NCBI RefSeq assembly: GCF_003258705.1
Contig: NZ_CP029480.1
Span: 1,674,001 to 1,738,000 of the forward strand
Direction: 5' to 3'
DNA: 64,000 nt
DNA from: Arcticibacterium luteifluviistationis
GTDB taxonomy: Bacteria > Bacteroidota > Bacteroidia > Cytophagales > Spirosomataceae
Shown here: positions 7,943 to 16,055 of the stretch, one piece after another
Position numbering within the stretch: the first letter of the stretch is position 1
Layout: each line of letters begins with the position of its first letter
Made by a program: the position numbers and the translations under genes
Notes under the pieces: generated by a model
Databases searched by the model: none
Seen by the model: the letters and a program-made list of their open reading frames with translations, nothing else
What the model was told of the DNA's origin: nothing

Positions 7943-8581
7943 TTAAGCACGAATTTGAAAGTTTAGGTTAATTAGAGACTTTTTGCCTTTGAGATACACT
8001 TCTCCATATCCCTTGTTGCTAACACTGGGGCTTTCAAATTTGTATGATTCCTTAAGGTAATCTATGAATTTATGAAAGCTGGTTTCGTTATCGTATAAAA
8101 TATGATTGTTGGTCTTTGACGTTATAGTATATCCTATGACTTGATAGTTAGCTGACCACATGTTTTTTGTTGTTATACCAAGTGCTAATTCCATTAGAAA
8201 ATTAATTAGCTTATGATTATAAAATTTGTGTCCTAAACTTAAATTATATCCGATAGGGTTTCTAGTATTAAGGTTTTCGATTATACTCGGAATATCGCTA
8301 AGGTTTTTGGTAAGTTTATCAAATACTATAAAAGAAATGATTTTTGGGAGGTCACTGTCAATCATTTTGAGGTTTAGACAAAAGTTGGGGTCTTCGTATT
8401 TTAGGTGTTTGATACGGTAGCCTAAGTCAATGATTTTTCTAATTCCTTTTTTATTTTCTTTGATAATACCATTGACTTCTAAAATGTCTTCTTTAGTTAA
8501 TGGTGAACCCTTATTATCTTTTATTTCGAAAATAATAGTGCTGTTTTTATCTGGAGGAAGTAAAACTTTTGAAGAGCTCAT
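7943..8581 (-). CDS. HpaII-like restriction endonuclease C-terminal homolog (tentative)
   Basis: A 212-residue protein whose second half resembles, from memory, the conserved C-terminal part of the HpaII family of type II restriction enzymes: an MIDSDLPKIISF segment, NPIGYN, FLMELALGI, a block ending FESPSVSNKGYG, and a final LNFQIRA close to the family's LNLQIRF ending. The N-terminal portion is short compared with HpaII (about 358 residues), so it may be truncated or a diverged partner subunit. Its start overlaps the stop of the HNH gene upstream by 4 bp (ATGA), so the two are cotranslated. The coding sequence is visibly more A+T-rich than its neighbours, and no methyltransferase is nearby. 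The family call needs checking. Confidence 0.45.
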   Translation of the reverse strand: MSSSKVLLPPDKNSTIIFEIKDNKGSPLTKEDILEVNGIIKENKKGIRKIIDLGYRIKHLKYEDPNFCLNLKMIDSDLPKIISFIVFDKLTKNLSDIPSIIENLNTRNPIGYNLSLGHKFYNHKLINFLMELALGITTKNMWSANYQVIGYTITSKTNNHILYDNETSFHKFIDYLKESYKFESPSVSNKGYGEVYLKGKKSLINLNFQIRA

Positions 8582-9333
8582 TGAATAAAGATATTGTTAT
8601 AATGATAATCTAAAAATTCCTTTTTGGGTAAAAACCTTTCAGGCTTCAAAATTTTTCTGTTAGCATATTTCATAAATAAATCTTTAACAGAAGGCTCGTT
8701 TGAGTATTCAGTGAAATATTTTGAAAGTTTTACTTTGTAATCAGGGGTAACCGTAAGAAAACCTTTATCGAATGCTTTATCATGTATGGAATTTAAACAA
8801 ATACCGTTATGTGGATTTATCCTATTCTCTTTATCAATTGACCAAGGTATTATATGACTAGCAACTAAGAAATCGGGAATGGTAAGCCCAGTTATACAGC
8901 ATTTAATATTATAAGATGACAAAATTGTACTTCGGAAGAAATTTTGATTAACCCTTGCTTTAACTGTTCTAATGGACTCTTTTCCATTTGGGAACTCTGT
9001 AATTTCTAGCTCCCCGATATTTTTATTCTGAAATTTTGCTATTAATAATTCACTTCTATAGGCTAATTCCTCCCAATTATTATTAAACTCATTCCAAACA
9101 TCTTCTTCAAGTTTACTGCCATTAACTAAACCTGTAATTCCTTGTTTTTTTAGTTCTGGATCTAATCTGCCGAAGTTTCCGATTTTCATATTTAAAGCAG
9201 AAGGAGAACGGCCTATTATCTTGGCATATTGGATTACCGTTGGATTGGTCTTACTGCTTTTCTTAAAAGGTATTTTGCAGTACACATTAAATGCTACTAT
9301 TGTTTCTTCTTTTGTCCAGTTGTTTTTAGTCAT
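8578..9333 (-). CDS. HNH endonuclease (HNH_2 type, putative restriction enzyme)
   Basis: A 251-residue nuclease. The N-terminal part (WTKEETIVAFNVYCK, followed by a segment ending GRSPSALNMKIGNF) looks like a small helical DNA-recognition domain common in COG3440-type HNH proteins. The catalytic module is in the second half: CCITGL, then SHIIPWS (first His), then NPHNGICLNSIHDKAFDKGFLT (Asn and second His), matching the HNH_2 pattern used by defence nucleases. It is the first gene of an A+T-rich pair and overlaps the following HpaII-like gene by 4 bp. A defence role is likely from family and context. No modification gene is seen, so it might target modified or foreign DNA. Substrate unknown. 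Confidence 0.75.
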   Translation of the reverse strand: MTKNNWTKEETIVAFNVYCKIPFKKSSKTNPTVIQYAKIIGRSPSALNMKIGNFGRLDPELKKQGITGLVNGSKLEEDVWNEFNNNWEELAYRSELLIAKFQNKNIGELEITEFPNGKESIRTVKARVNQNFFRSTILSSYNIKCCITGLTIPDFLVASHIIPWSIDKENRINPHNGICLNSIHDKAFDKGFLTVTPDYKVKLSKYFTEYSNEPSVKDLFMKYANRKILKPERFLPKKEFLDYHYNNIFIQ

Positions 9334-9670
9334 TGTATGGTAATTAGTATTTAAAGTAGAATAAGTAAAAGATGTATAATTGCATTGAGAAAGAGTTTAA
9401 ACATATGAAAAACCAAGTATAAATATTTTTAAAACCCGGATTAAGTATACTTTGTCATTGCTAATAATTGTAGCTTTATCCTAAACCCACCCCAAACAAC
9501 AACCCAAAATTCCCCAAATCACCCCATAGTATTTAATAATAGATGTGGAACGCTTTTGTAATATGAGGCATGAGAGCAGCAAGCTTTCTGGGAGGCTTAC
9601 GTGCTTTTGTAGTCATTTCCCCTTTTATTAAATCTGCAGAAAGAAGCCGCGAGGCTTCTTTTTTGTTGGT
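9334..9670 (+). other. Gene-free spacer with an orphan + strand terminator; possible small RNA
   Basis: This 337-bp spacer separates two minus-strand genes, yet it ends in a clear + strand intrinsic terminator (9643-9664). It includes a C-rich run (about 9482-9525) and a stretch around 9570-9620 with short complementary pieces (AGCAAGC and GCTTACGTGCT). No reading frame of note is seen. A terminator with no + strand gene before it suggests a small RNA transcribed rightward across roughly 9480-9664. I cannot assign it to a known RNA family, and no clear TAnnTTTG box marks its start. Confidence 0.3.
9643..9664 (+). terminator. Rho-independent terminator, orphan
   Basis: Stem GAAGCC (9643-9648), loop GCGA, stem GGCTTC (9653-9658), then six T. 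On the + strand it has the full hairpin-plus-U-tract form; on the minus strand no uninterrupted T tract follows. No + strand gene lies between 7923 and this point. Confidence 0.65.
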
Positions 9671-10411
9671 CTATTTCTTTAGGTCTTGAATCGTGATGTT
9701 TCTGTAGAACACTTCAGAGCCTTCTGCTTGAAGTAAGATTTGACCTTTGGTTAATGGCAACCATGCTTTGGTGTTTTCGTCGTATCGCTGCATGTTAATG
9801 GCTTCGTTTACTAATTTCCCATTGATGAAAAATTTAGCATTATTGCCATTCACAGTCACCATCACATTATTCCAGCCGGCATGTTCCCAAGAGTTTATTC
9901 TAGATATGCGGCTGTAGGTGTTTTTTTCGCCTTTGGTTATTAAAGTACCTTCCGGGCTGTAGTTGTTTCCGTTGCCATCTACTTTAGAGCTGGCTCTAGC
10001 TTGTATTATCCATAAGTCGCCGCTGTCGCCTTCTTGAATTTGACATTCTATACCAGATGGCCAGATAACTAGCTCACCAAATATATGAAATACCACTCCT
10101 GCGTCTCTTACCTCATTTTCTCTAGGAGCAAATTTCTTGTCGCCCCATTTGTACTCAAACTTTAAAACATAGTTTTCGTACTCCTTTTCTGTGATAATAG
10201 CGGCAAAGGGTTGTTTGCTGTCTGCGGTTTGGTTAGGATATGCATGTATGGCTTTATCCTTCACACCAAAGTAGTTTTTGCCAGGCGAATCGTCTTGCGA
10301 TATCATGTACCAGCCATCTAAGTTTTTACCATTAAAAAGTGGGGTAGTGGGTAAAACCTGTGCTTGACACAGTAAAGAGGATAGTATAAAGAATAGGGAA
10401 AGGAGTTTCAT
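9671..10411 (-). CDS. Secreted DUF1080 (3-keto-disaccharide hydrolase-like) protein
   Basis: A 246-residue protein with a signal peptide (MKLLSLFFILSSLLCQAQ) and the hallmark start of DUF1080 domains, LFNGKNLDGWYMI. A concanavalin-like beta-sandwich is suggested by the alternating strands, with GVVFHIFGE in the middle and a conserved EHAGWNNVMV segment later. DUF1080 proteins are abundant in Bacteroidota and Planctomycetota; some cleave 3-keto-glycosides. That links loosely to the GMC and TIM-barrel proteins elsewhere in this window, since FAD-dependent sugar dehydrogenases can make 3-keto sugars. The protein probably acts in the periplasm or at the outer membrane. The gene is monocistronic or precedes nothing obvious in its direction. 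Confidence 0.8.
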   Translation of the reverse strand: MKLLSLFFILSSLLCQAQVLPTTPLFNGKNLDGWYMISQDDSPGKNYFGVKDKAIHAYPNQTADSKQPFAAIITEKEYENYVLKFEYKWGDKKFAPRENEVRDAGVVFHIFGELVIWPSGIECQIQEGDSGDLWIIQARASSKVDGNGNNYSPEGTLITKGEKNTYSRISRINSWEHAGWNNVMVTVNGNNAKFFINGKLVNEAINMQRYDENTKAWLPLTKGQILLQAEGSEVFYRNITIQDLKK

Positions 10412-10457
10412 TTGGCTTGCATTTTATTTCAATGCAACAATGTACAAAAAAATGGAA

Positions 10458-11315
10458 TTAACCTTCCAGTTTTAAGTCTGGCTTTTTGATATGATAAATG
10501 ATGCCAAAAAGCGAAATAACAGCTGTAATAAAGGAGAAGAGAAAACCAACTGTAACAGCTAGCGTACTGTCAAAAGCAAACAAGACGGCAGCCTGATAAA
10601 AGATAAGCTCTCTAATGCCAATACCAGAAAAAGAAAAGATAGAAAGTGCTGAAGAGACTAAGAACACCACGGCGTAAACAATGCTATCGGTAGGTCCTGA
10701 AATACTGTAGAGTAGGGCTATCAAACTTAAAACCTGTAAACCTTGAATCAAGATAGAAAGTCCCAAAGGGCGTATCAATAAGTTTTTGAAAGAAGGGAAA
10801 AACTGTTTGACAATAAGATAGAAGAGTACCAAGCCAATAGGAACGGCTGCTATCAGAAGCAAAGTAAAGGGGAGCGTTTGAAACAAAGGTAAACCTATGG
10901 CCAAAAGACAAGTCAAAACTCCAATGGCGGCCAAACCCGTAAGGCGGTCAATAAATAGTACGGCAGTTAGCTTTTTTGCAGACCAATCAAACTTTTTATG
11001 CATGGCATAGACCTTGTAGGCATCGCCACCTATACCACCCGGAATAAAGAAATTATAAAACATGCCCAGTAAATACAGAGCATAATTACTGGCTTTAGAA
11101 ATAGAAAAAGCACTTTTTAAAAGAAAATACCGAAGCCTTTCGGCAGAAATCCATTGCGATAGAAATAACAATACTCCCGCTAAAAGCAGCGGAAGTATTT
11201 GGGCATCTGCCAAAACAGATTTTATCTTTTCAAACTCGATTTTAGTGAATACAACATAAAGCAGTACCAGGGTAAATAGAATCTTAAGAGCCGTTATAAG
11301 CGATTTCTTATTCAA
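10458..11315 (-). CDS. Flippase-like integral membrane protein (LPG synthase TM / UPF0104 family)
   Basis: A 285-residue polytopic protein with about eight predicted membrane helices, matching the N-terminal membrane domain of lysylphosphatidylglycerol synthases without the catalytic part. Family traits visible are the opening helix (ITALKILFTLVLLYVVF), LRYFLLK, FYNFFIPGGIGGDAYKVYAM, and LFIDRLTGL. Such proteins often sit beside DPM1-like GT2 enzymes and are suspected of moving lipid-linked intermediates across the membrane. Here the start overlaps the end of a GT2 gene by 8 bp, so they are cotranslated. A flippase role for a polyprenyl-phosphate sugar is an inference from context. Confidence 0.75.
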   Translation of the reverse strand: MNKKSLITALKILFTLVLLYVVFTKIEFEKIKSVLADAQILPLLLAGVLLFLSQWISAERLRYFLLKSAFSISKASNYALYLLGMFYNFFIPGGIGGDAYKVYAMHKKFDWSAKKLTAVLFIDRLTGLAAIGVLTCLLAIGLPLFQTLPFTLLLIAAVPIGLVLFYLIVKQFFPSFKNLLIRPLGLSILIQGLQVLSLIALLYSISGPTDSIVYAVVFLVSSALSIFSFSGIGIRELIFYQAAVLFAFDSTLAVTVGFLFSFITAVISLFGIIYHIKKPDLKLEG

Positions 11316-12249
11316 AAGTGGAGATTTTTCTAATGTTATAAGGTTTCTTGTCTTGCGACTCGTAATACGTTTTCATCAGTAAGTCAGATACTATACCAAT
11401 GGTGAAAAACTGAATACCTACCAAAACCAAAAGCACCCCAAGAATAAGTAAGGGACGCCCACCAATGTCTTCTCCCATCAGTTTGACTACGAGAAGGTAA
11501 ATGTTTATCAATGCACCAATACCAAAAAATGTCATCCCAAGATTTCCGAAAAAGTGCAGTGGTTTCTGCATGTATTTCTGTTGGAAAAGAATCAGAAGTA
11601 CGTCATTGATTACCTTAAAAGTTCTGCCCAATCCATATTTAGAAACGCCAAACTGGCGAGCGTGATGTTTTACAGGTACTTCTGTAATTCTAGCACCTTC
11701 TATATGAGCGTTAAGAGCGATAAACCTATGAAGCTCCCCATAAAGCGGAACACTTTTGGCGGTTTCGGCAGTCATTACTTTTAGGGCACAGCCCGCATCT
11801 GTAATATGAAATTTGGTAGCCTTTCTAATAATGTAATTGGCAATTTTGCTAGGCAGCGTTCTCAAGAAATTATCCTGTCTTTTCTGCCTTTGTCCTGTCA
11901 CCATGTCCCATTCTTCATTGATAGCTTTATTAAGCATCATGGTAATGTCAGAAGGGTCGTTTTGCATGTCACCATCCATCGTGATGACGTAATCGCCGGT
12001 GGCATATTCTATTCCTGCGGCTAGGGCAGAGCTTTGTCCGTAGTTTCTTTTAAGCTCTATCAGCACTACGTTTGGGTTTTTAAAGCCTTTTATTTCTTCT
12101 CTGGTGCCGTCGGTAGAGAAATCGTCCACAAAAATGATTTCATATTCGTAGGCATTCAGTTCTTTGGCTATGGCGTCGCATAGTAAAGCGTTATTTCCCT
12201 CTTCGTTAAAAACAGGAATTACAATGGATAGTTTCGGAGATTTATTCAT
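11308..12249 (-). CDS. Polyprenyl-phosphate glycosyltransferase, GT2 (DPM1/ArnC/GtrB-like)
   Basis: A 313-residue glycosyltransferase. The GT-A fold is shown by LSIVIPVFNEEGN (residues 8-19), the nucleotide-binding VDDFSTDGT, and a DxD motif in MDGDMQNDP (Asp92, Asp94). Two C-terminal membrane helices (about 233-257 and 267-290) give the topology of enzymes that transfer a sugar from a nucleotide donor to undecaprenyl phosphate at the inner face of the membrane. It is translationally coupled to the flippase-like gene downstream and divergent from an ArnT-like GT83 that would consume its product. The sugar is unknown; the nearby UDP-uronate epimerase points to a uronic acid. Confidence 0.85.
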   Translation of the reverse strand: MNKSPKLSIVIPVFNEEGNNALLCDAIAKELNAYEYEIIFVDDFSTDGTREEIKGFKNPNVVLIELKRNYGQSSALAAGIEYATGDYVITMDGDMQNDPSDITMMLNKAINEEWDMVTGQRQKRQDNFLRTLPSKIANYIIRKATKFHITDAGCALKVMTAETAKSVPLYGELHRFIALNAHIEGARITEVPVKHHARQFGVSKYGLGRTFKVINDVLLILFQQKYMQKPLHFFGNLGMTFFGIGALINIYLLVVKLMGEDIGGRPLLILGVLLVLVGIQFFTIGIVSDLLMKTYYESQDKKPYNIRKISTFE

Positions 12250-12292
12250 GAAAATATGTTCTTGGCTAGCTCTAGATGCTCTTTTTAATATT

Positions 12293-12300
12293 TAATTTTG
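12293..12300 (+). promoter_or_regulatory. Candidate -7 box (TAATTTTG) for the GT83 gene
   Basis: TAATTTTG fits the Bacteroidota -7 consensus TAnnTTTG and lies 75 bp before the ATG of the GT83 gene, in the intergenic region shared with the divergent GT2 gene. A TTG is present upstream but the spacing (about 28 bp) is longer than usual, so only the -7 element is supported. Confidence 0.35.
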
Positions 12301-12374
12301 CAGTCGGAATAGAGAAATAATTTACTTTCAAATTCATCTTAATATTTGGTCTTTTAAGACTAATCTGACAAAAC

Positions 12375-14048
12375 ATGAAGAGTATTACTTCTAAAGACAA
12401 TTATAATCTTCTGTACTTTTTACTGGCTGCGGTATACTTGGTGGGCTTGTTTATTCCTTTAATGGAAAATGACTCTGCCCAGCATGCCACTATGGCGATG
12501 CAAATATACCTAGATAATGATTTTCTACACCTCTTTAAGGGCGGGATTCCTTATTTAGATAAGCCGCACATGCACTTTTGGCTTTCAGCCATTTCATTCA
12601 AAATTTTCGGGGTTTCACATATTGCCTACCGTTTACCTGCTATTTTGTTTACGGGTATTGGGGCGTATTCGTGTTATAAATTAGCTAAAGAGTTTTACGG
12701 ACAACAGGCCGCTCAAATAGCCCCATTGATATTTCTTTCGAGTTATGCCATTATTTTGGCAAATCATGACGTCCGTACAGATGCTGTATTGACGGGTGCT
12801 TCTATTTGGAGTGTTTGGCAGTTGGTAAGGTATATTCATACTTCTCAGCTTAAATATTTGGTGGTGGGAGCATTTGCGGCTGCTATTGCATTTTCATGCA
12901 AAGGGCATCTGAGTGTCTTTATTACGGGTGTGGTTTTACTGGCGTATATGGCTTATGCCAGAAAATGGTCAGCCTTTTTTAGCTGGAAATCGCTCTTAGG
13001 TTTAGTAGTTTTTGGTTTAGGCATTTTGCCTGTGGTTTATGCCTATTATGTGCAGTATGATTTACACCCAGAGTTAGTGATAGAGGGTCAAACCAATGTT
13101 TCTGGCGTGAAATTTATTCTCTGGGACCAAAACTTTAATAGGCTTACCGCCAAAGGATTCGGAGAGAATAATCCTGATTACCTCTTCTTTTTTCATAACC
13201 TTCTTTGGGCTTTTATTCCTTGGTCGTTCATTGTTTACCTCGCCTTTTTTGATAGAATAAAGCTACTGGTTAAAAACAAATTGAAGTATGTCAAAGGCTT
13301 AGAGATTTTGACTTCAATCGGTGTAATTATTGTCCTTTTTGTTATTAGTACTTCTAAGTTTAAGCTTCCGCATTATCTAAATAGTCTCTTGCCTATTTTA
13401 TCTGTTTTGGTGGCGGGTTTTCTTATTAATTTGAAAGATAGAAATAGCCTTAAAACGCTAAAGGTTATTCTCATAGTGCAGTATGTTTCTTTGACACTCA
13501 TAGCGGGCGGCGTCCTTTATCTTACCTTTTGGGCTTTTGGTTTGCCATCACCTATTTTACTTGGAGTTTATGGGATTTTGATAGTAGTGCTTGTTTTTAT
13601 TATTAAAGAGAAGATGGAGCTTTGGAGAAAGGTAATCTTTGTTTCAGTCTCTTATGTGGCTATTATAAATTTCTGTTTAAGCACGCATTATTATCCAAAC
13701 ATTATGCCCTTTCAGGCAGGAATTCAAGCTGCGGAGGTAATCAAAGAGGAGGGTATTCCTAAAGAAGATGTTTTTTTACTTTTCGGGAAATATAGTTGGT
13801 CTTTAGATTTCTATACAGAAAGAAATACTCCGAGAATACCTTTAGAAGAAGTTAGTGCTACTGTGAAACCCGGTCAATGGCTGTTTTTCTACGAAGAAGA
13901 TTTAGAAGCGGTGGAAAATGCTGGGATAAAATGGAATAAGAAATTTCATTTCAAACACTTTCGGGTATCTAAACCAAAGTTGAATTTTTTAAATCCAGAA
14001 ACTAGGGCATCTGTTTTAGAATCGGCTTACTTAGTGCAGACGAAATAG
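12375..14048 (+). CDS. ArnT/PMT-like lipid-linked sugar transferase (GT83)
   Basis: A 557-residue polytopic membrane protein. The first periplasmic loop contains the family signature (PLMENDSAQHATMAMQIY, with catalytic acidic residues), then YLDKPHMHFWLSAISFKIFGVS and a HDVRTDAVLTGAS segment. These mark ArnT/RgtA-type enzymes that take a sugar from undecaprenyl phosphate and add it to lipid A, LPS core or protein on the periplasmic side. About eleven helices occupy residues 12-430, followed by a soluble C-terminal domain. The gene is divergent from the GT2/flippase-like pair and convergent with an epimerase 5 bp away. Together they could make, flip and transfer a lipid-linked sugar. Acceptor and sugar are not determined. 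Confidence 0.8.
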   Translation: MKSITSKDNYNLLYFLLAAVYLVGLFIPLMENDSAQHATMAMQIYLDNDFLHLFKGGIPYLDKPHMHFWLSAISFKIFGVSHIAYRLPAILFTGIGAYSCYKLAKEFYGQQAAQIAPLIFLSSYAIILANHDVRTDAVLTGASIWSVWQLVRYIHTSQLKYLVVGAFAAAIAFSCKGHLSVFITGVVLLAYMAYARKWSAFFSWKSLLGLVVFGLGILPVVYAYYVQYDLHPELVIEGQTNVSGVKFILWDQNFNRLTAKGFGENNPDYLFFFHNLLWAFIPWSFIVYLAFFDRIKLLVKNKLKYVKGLEILTSIGVIIVLFVISTSKFKLPHYLNSLLPILSVLVAGFLINLKDRNSLKTLKVILIVQYVSLTLIAGGVLYLTFWAFGLPSPILLGVYGILIVVLVFIIKEKMELWRKVIFVSVSYVAIINFCLSTHYYPNIMPFQAGIQAAEVIKEEGIPKEDVFLLFGKYSWSLDFYTERNTPRIPLEEVSATVKPGQWLFFYEEDLEAVENAGIKWNKKFHFKHFRVSKPKLNFLNPETRASVLESAYLVQTK

Positions 14049-14053
14049 TTTGA

Positions 14054-15073
14054 CTAAGCTTTAGAGTTGTAAGTTTTAAACCAATTGGCAAAACTCTTAA
14101 CACCATCTTTTAATGAGGTGTTTGGTGTGTAATCAATGGCTTTTTGAAGACTTCTAATGTCGGCGTAGGTTCTTTTTACATCACCTGGCTGCATTGGCAT
14201 CATTTCTTTAATGCTGTCAATCTCCAAGTTAGCCTCTAATTCTTCAATAAAATCCATCAATTTGATAGGAGTGCTATTGCCAATATTATGCAAAGCGTAG
14301 GGAGCACCATCAGCTTTTGGGGCATTGAGGCAAAGCCTAGAAATACCTTCAACGATGTCATCCACATAAGTGAAATCACGCTCCATATCGCCATTATTGA
14401 AAACCTTAATCGCACGTTTGTTCATCATGGCATCCGCAAATAGGGAAGGAGCCATGTCAGGTCTGCCCCATGGGCCATATACTGTAAAAAATCTTAAACC
14501 AGTGGTTGGTATTTGATACAGATGGCTATACGTGTGAGCCATAAGTTCGTTGCTCTTTTTGGTAGCCGCATAAATACTTACGGGGTGGTCTACTTTGTCG
14601 TCTACAGAAAACGGAATCTTTGCATTATTTCCATAAACAGAAGAGCTAGAAGCATATATCAAATGCTGAACAGGGTACTTTTTAATAGTTTCTAGAATAT
14701 TTAAAAACCCGTCAACATTGTTTTTAATGTATGTTTTAGGATTGTCAATACTGTTTCTTACGCCGGTTTGGGCAGCTAGATTAATAACTATGTCAAATTT
14801 CTCTAAAACAAAAAGTTCATCTAAAGCCTCTGTGTCTAATAAGTCTGCTTTTATAAATTTATACTTATCAAAAACGGTAGAAGCTATTAATGTTTTTTCG
14901 GGCATTTGAGCACCTGCCGCTATTCCATTGTCAGCCAGTCGGTCGTATTTTAGCTGCTGCGAATAGTAGTTATTGATATTGTCAAAACCCACTACTTCGT
15001 GCTCTTCGCTTATCAATTTTTTAATAAGATGAAGACCAATAAAACCCGCCGCTCCTGTAACTAGAATTTTCAT
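14054..15073 (-). CDS. NAD-dependent UDP-uronate/sugar epimerase (UDP-glucuronate 4-epimerase-like)
   Basis: A 339-residue extended SDR. The Rossmann motif GAAGFIG is at 7-13, the ASSSSVYG strand at 141-148 supplies the catalytic Ser, and Tyr168/Lys172 (YAATK) complete the triad. The insertion after the first helix (FDNINNYYSQQLKYDRL) and the RFFTVYGPWGRPDMA motif are typical of UDP-glucuronate 4-epimerases (CapI/LpsL type), which form UDP-galacturonate. The cytoplasmic product would be the donor for the nearby GT2 enzyme. The gene is convergent with the GT83 gene (5 bp apart). Specificity for uronate over hexose is a family-level inference. Confidence 0.8.
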   Translation of the reverse strand: MKILVTGAAGFIGLHLIKKLISEEHEVVGFDNINNYYSQQLKYDRLADNGIAAGAQMPEKTLIASTVFDKYKFIKADLLDTEALDELFVLEKFDIVINLAAQTGVRNSIDNPKTYIKNNVDGFLNILETIKKYPVQHLIYASSSSVYGNNAKIPFSVDDKVDHPVSIYAATKKSNELMAHTYSHLYQIPTTGLRFFTVYGPWGRPDMAPSLFADAMMNKRAIKVFNNGDMERDFTYVDDIVEGISRLCLNAPKADGAPYALHNIGNSTPIKLMDFIEELEANLEIDSIKEMMPMQPGDVKRTYADIRSLQKAIDYTPNTSLKDGVKSFANWFKTYNSKA

Positions 15074-15195
15074 TTTTAAGAATCACTTGTCCCATAAAAT
15101 CCCTTTTGAAGGAAAAAGGTTCGTGTTTTGTACTTATTCTTTAAGGAATTCTTCTTTTAATAGTACAAGCCGTTTTAGTAGGATTTTATTAATGT

Positions 15196-15981
15196 TTAGT
15201 AAGTGAGTGCATATTCTATTACAGCTGATAAACCTTCTTCTTGTCTGTTAATAATTACTTTACTTACACGGTTTTCTTCATCAAATTCATAAGAGAAATT
15301 CAGTGTGTAAGTATAGTCTCCTAAGCTAGCGTCATGGAAAATTGCCGTTTTAATAAGGTTAGTACTGAAGTTTCCTAAATACTTATCTCTGAAAGACCAG
15401 TGGAAAGTTAACGGAGTTAAGATTTCTTGGCGAATGGTGTTTAGAGAATCCATGTAGGAGTATTCGGCGGAGAGTTCGTCGTTGCTATAAAAAACTAAGT
15501 TCCCTTCACTAGAATAGTCCTTTTTGAGCGAATTGACTTCAGTGCTTCTCACAAAATAATCATTCTTAAAATAGTATTTGAATTGATTTGTTAGGCCTTG
15601 AATTTCTTTCGCCAATCCATCATTGTTAAGGTAAACTGTTTTTTGATTTCCATTATCTAGTACAGATACTCGGTCGGTTTCATAATTATAGGCATAAAGG
15701 GTATCGGTATCTCTAACTACGCTTTTTAATCTATTGTTATCATCGTAAGATAAATCTAATAGATACTTAGCCGAGGCTTGGTTATCTGGTGTTAGTGTTA
15801 CCTCCATCTTGCTAAAGGAGTTTTGCTCTATTGCATCAGCCGTAATTTCAGGCATCAAATTAACCTCTTCTTGAATGGTATCCACACCTTCTTCAGGTAT
15901 TATAGTTTCAGAATTATCATCTTTTTTACAAGAGAAGATGCTTATACTTAAAAAAAGGAATAGTAGACTTTTATTTTTCAT
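15196..15981 (-). CDS. Hypothetical lipoprotein
   Basis: The likely start is the ATG at 15981, which gives a clean lipoprotein signal (MKNKSLLFLFLSISIFSC, lipobox SIFSC); an upstream in-frame start at 16059 would put 26 polar residues in front and overlap the MFS gene. The mature 244-residue part begins with acidic, Asn-rich linker sequence (KKDDNSET) and continues as beta-rich repeats with LKSVVRDTDTLYAYNYETDRVSV and ENRVSKV, resembling the YD-repeat-like or DUF4595-type beta meander of Bacteroidota surface lipoproteins. Function unknown. It lies at the 3' end of a minus-strand run with the MFS, GNAT and GMC genes but 75 bp apart, so cotranscription is uncertain. Confidence 0.7.
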   Translation of the reverse strand: MKNKSLLFLFLSISIFSCKKDDNSETIIPEEGVDTIQEEVNLMPEITADAIEQNSFSKMEVTLTPDNQASAKYLLDLSYDDNNRLKSVVRDTDTLYAYNYETDRVSVLDNGNQKTVYLNNDGLAKEIQGLTNQFKYYFKNDYFVRSTEVNSLKKDYSSEGNLVFYSNDELSAEYSYMDSLNTIRQEILTPLTFHWSFRDKYLGNFSTNLIKTAIFHDASLGDYTYTLNFSYEFDEENRVSKVIINRQEEGLSAVIEYALTY

Positions 15982-16055
15982 AGTGTTGAGATAGTTTTTT
16001 GATTCTAACGCCGATAAGCCTTGAATTATTTCTTCTGTCTCAATTTTCATGCCCG

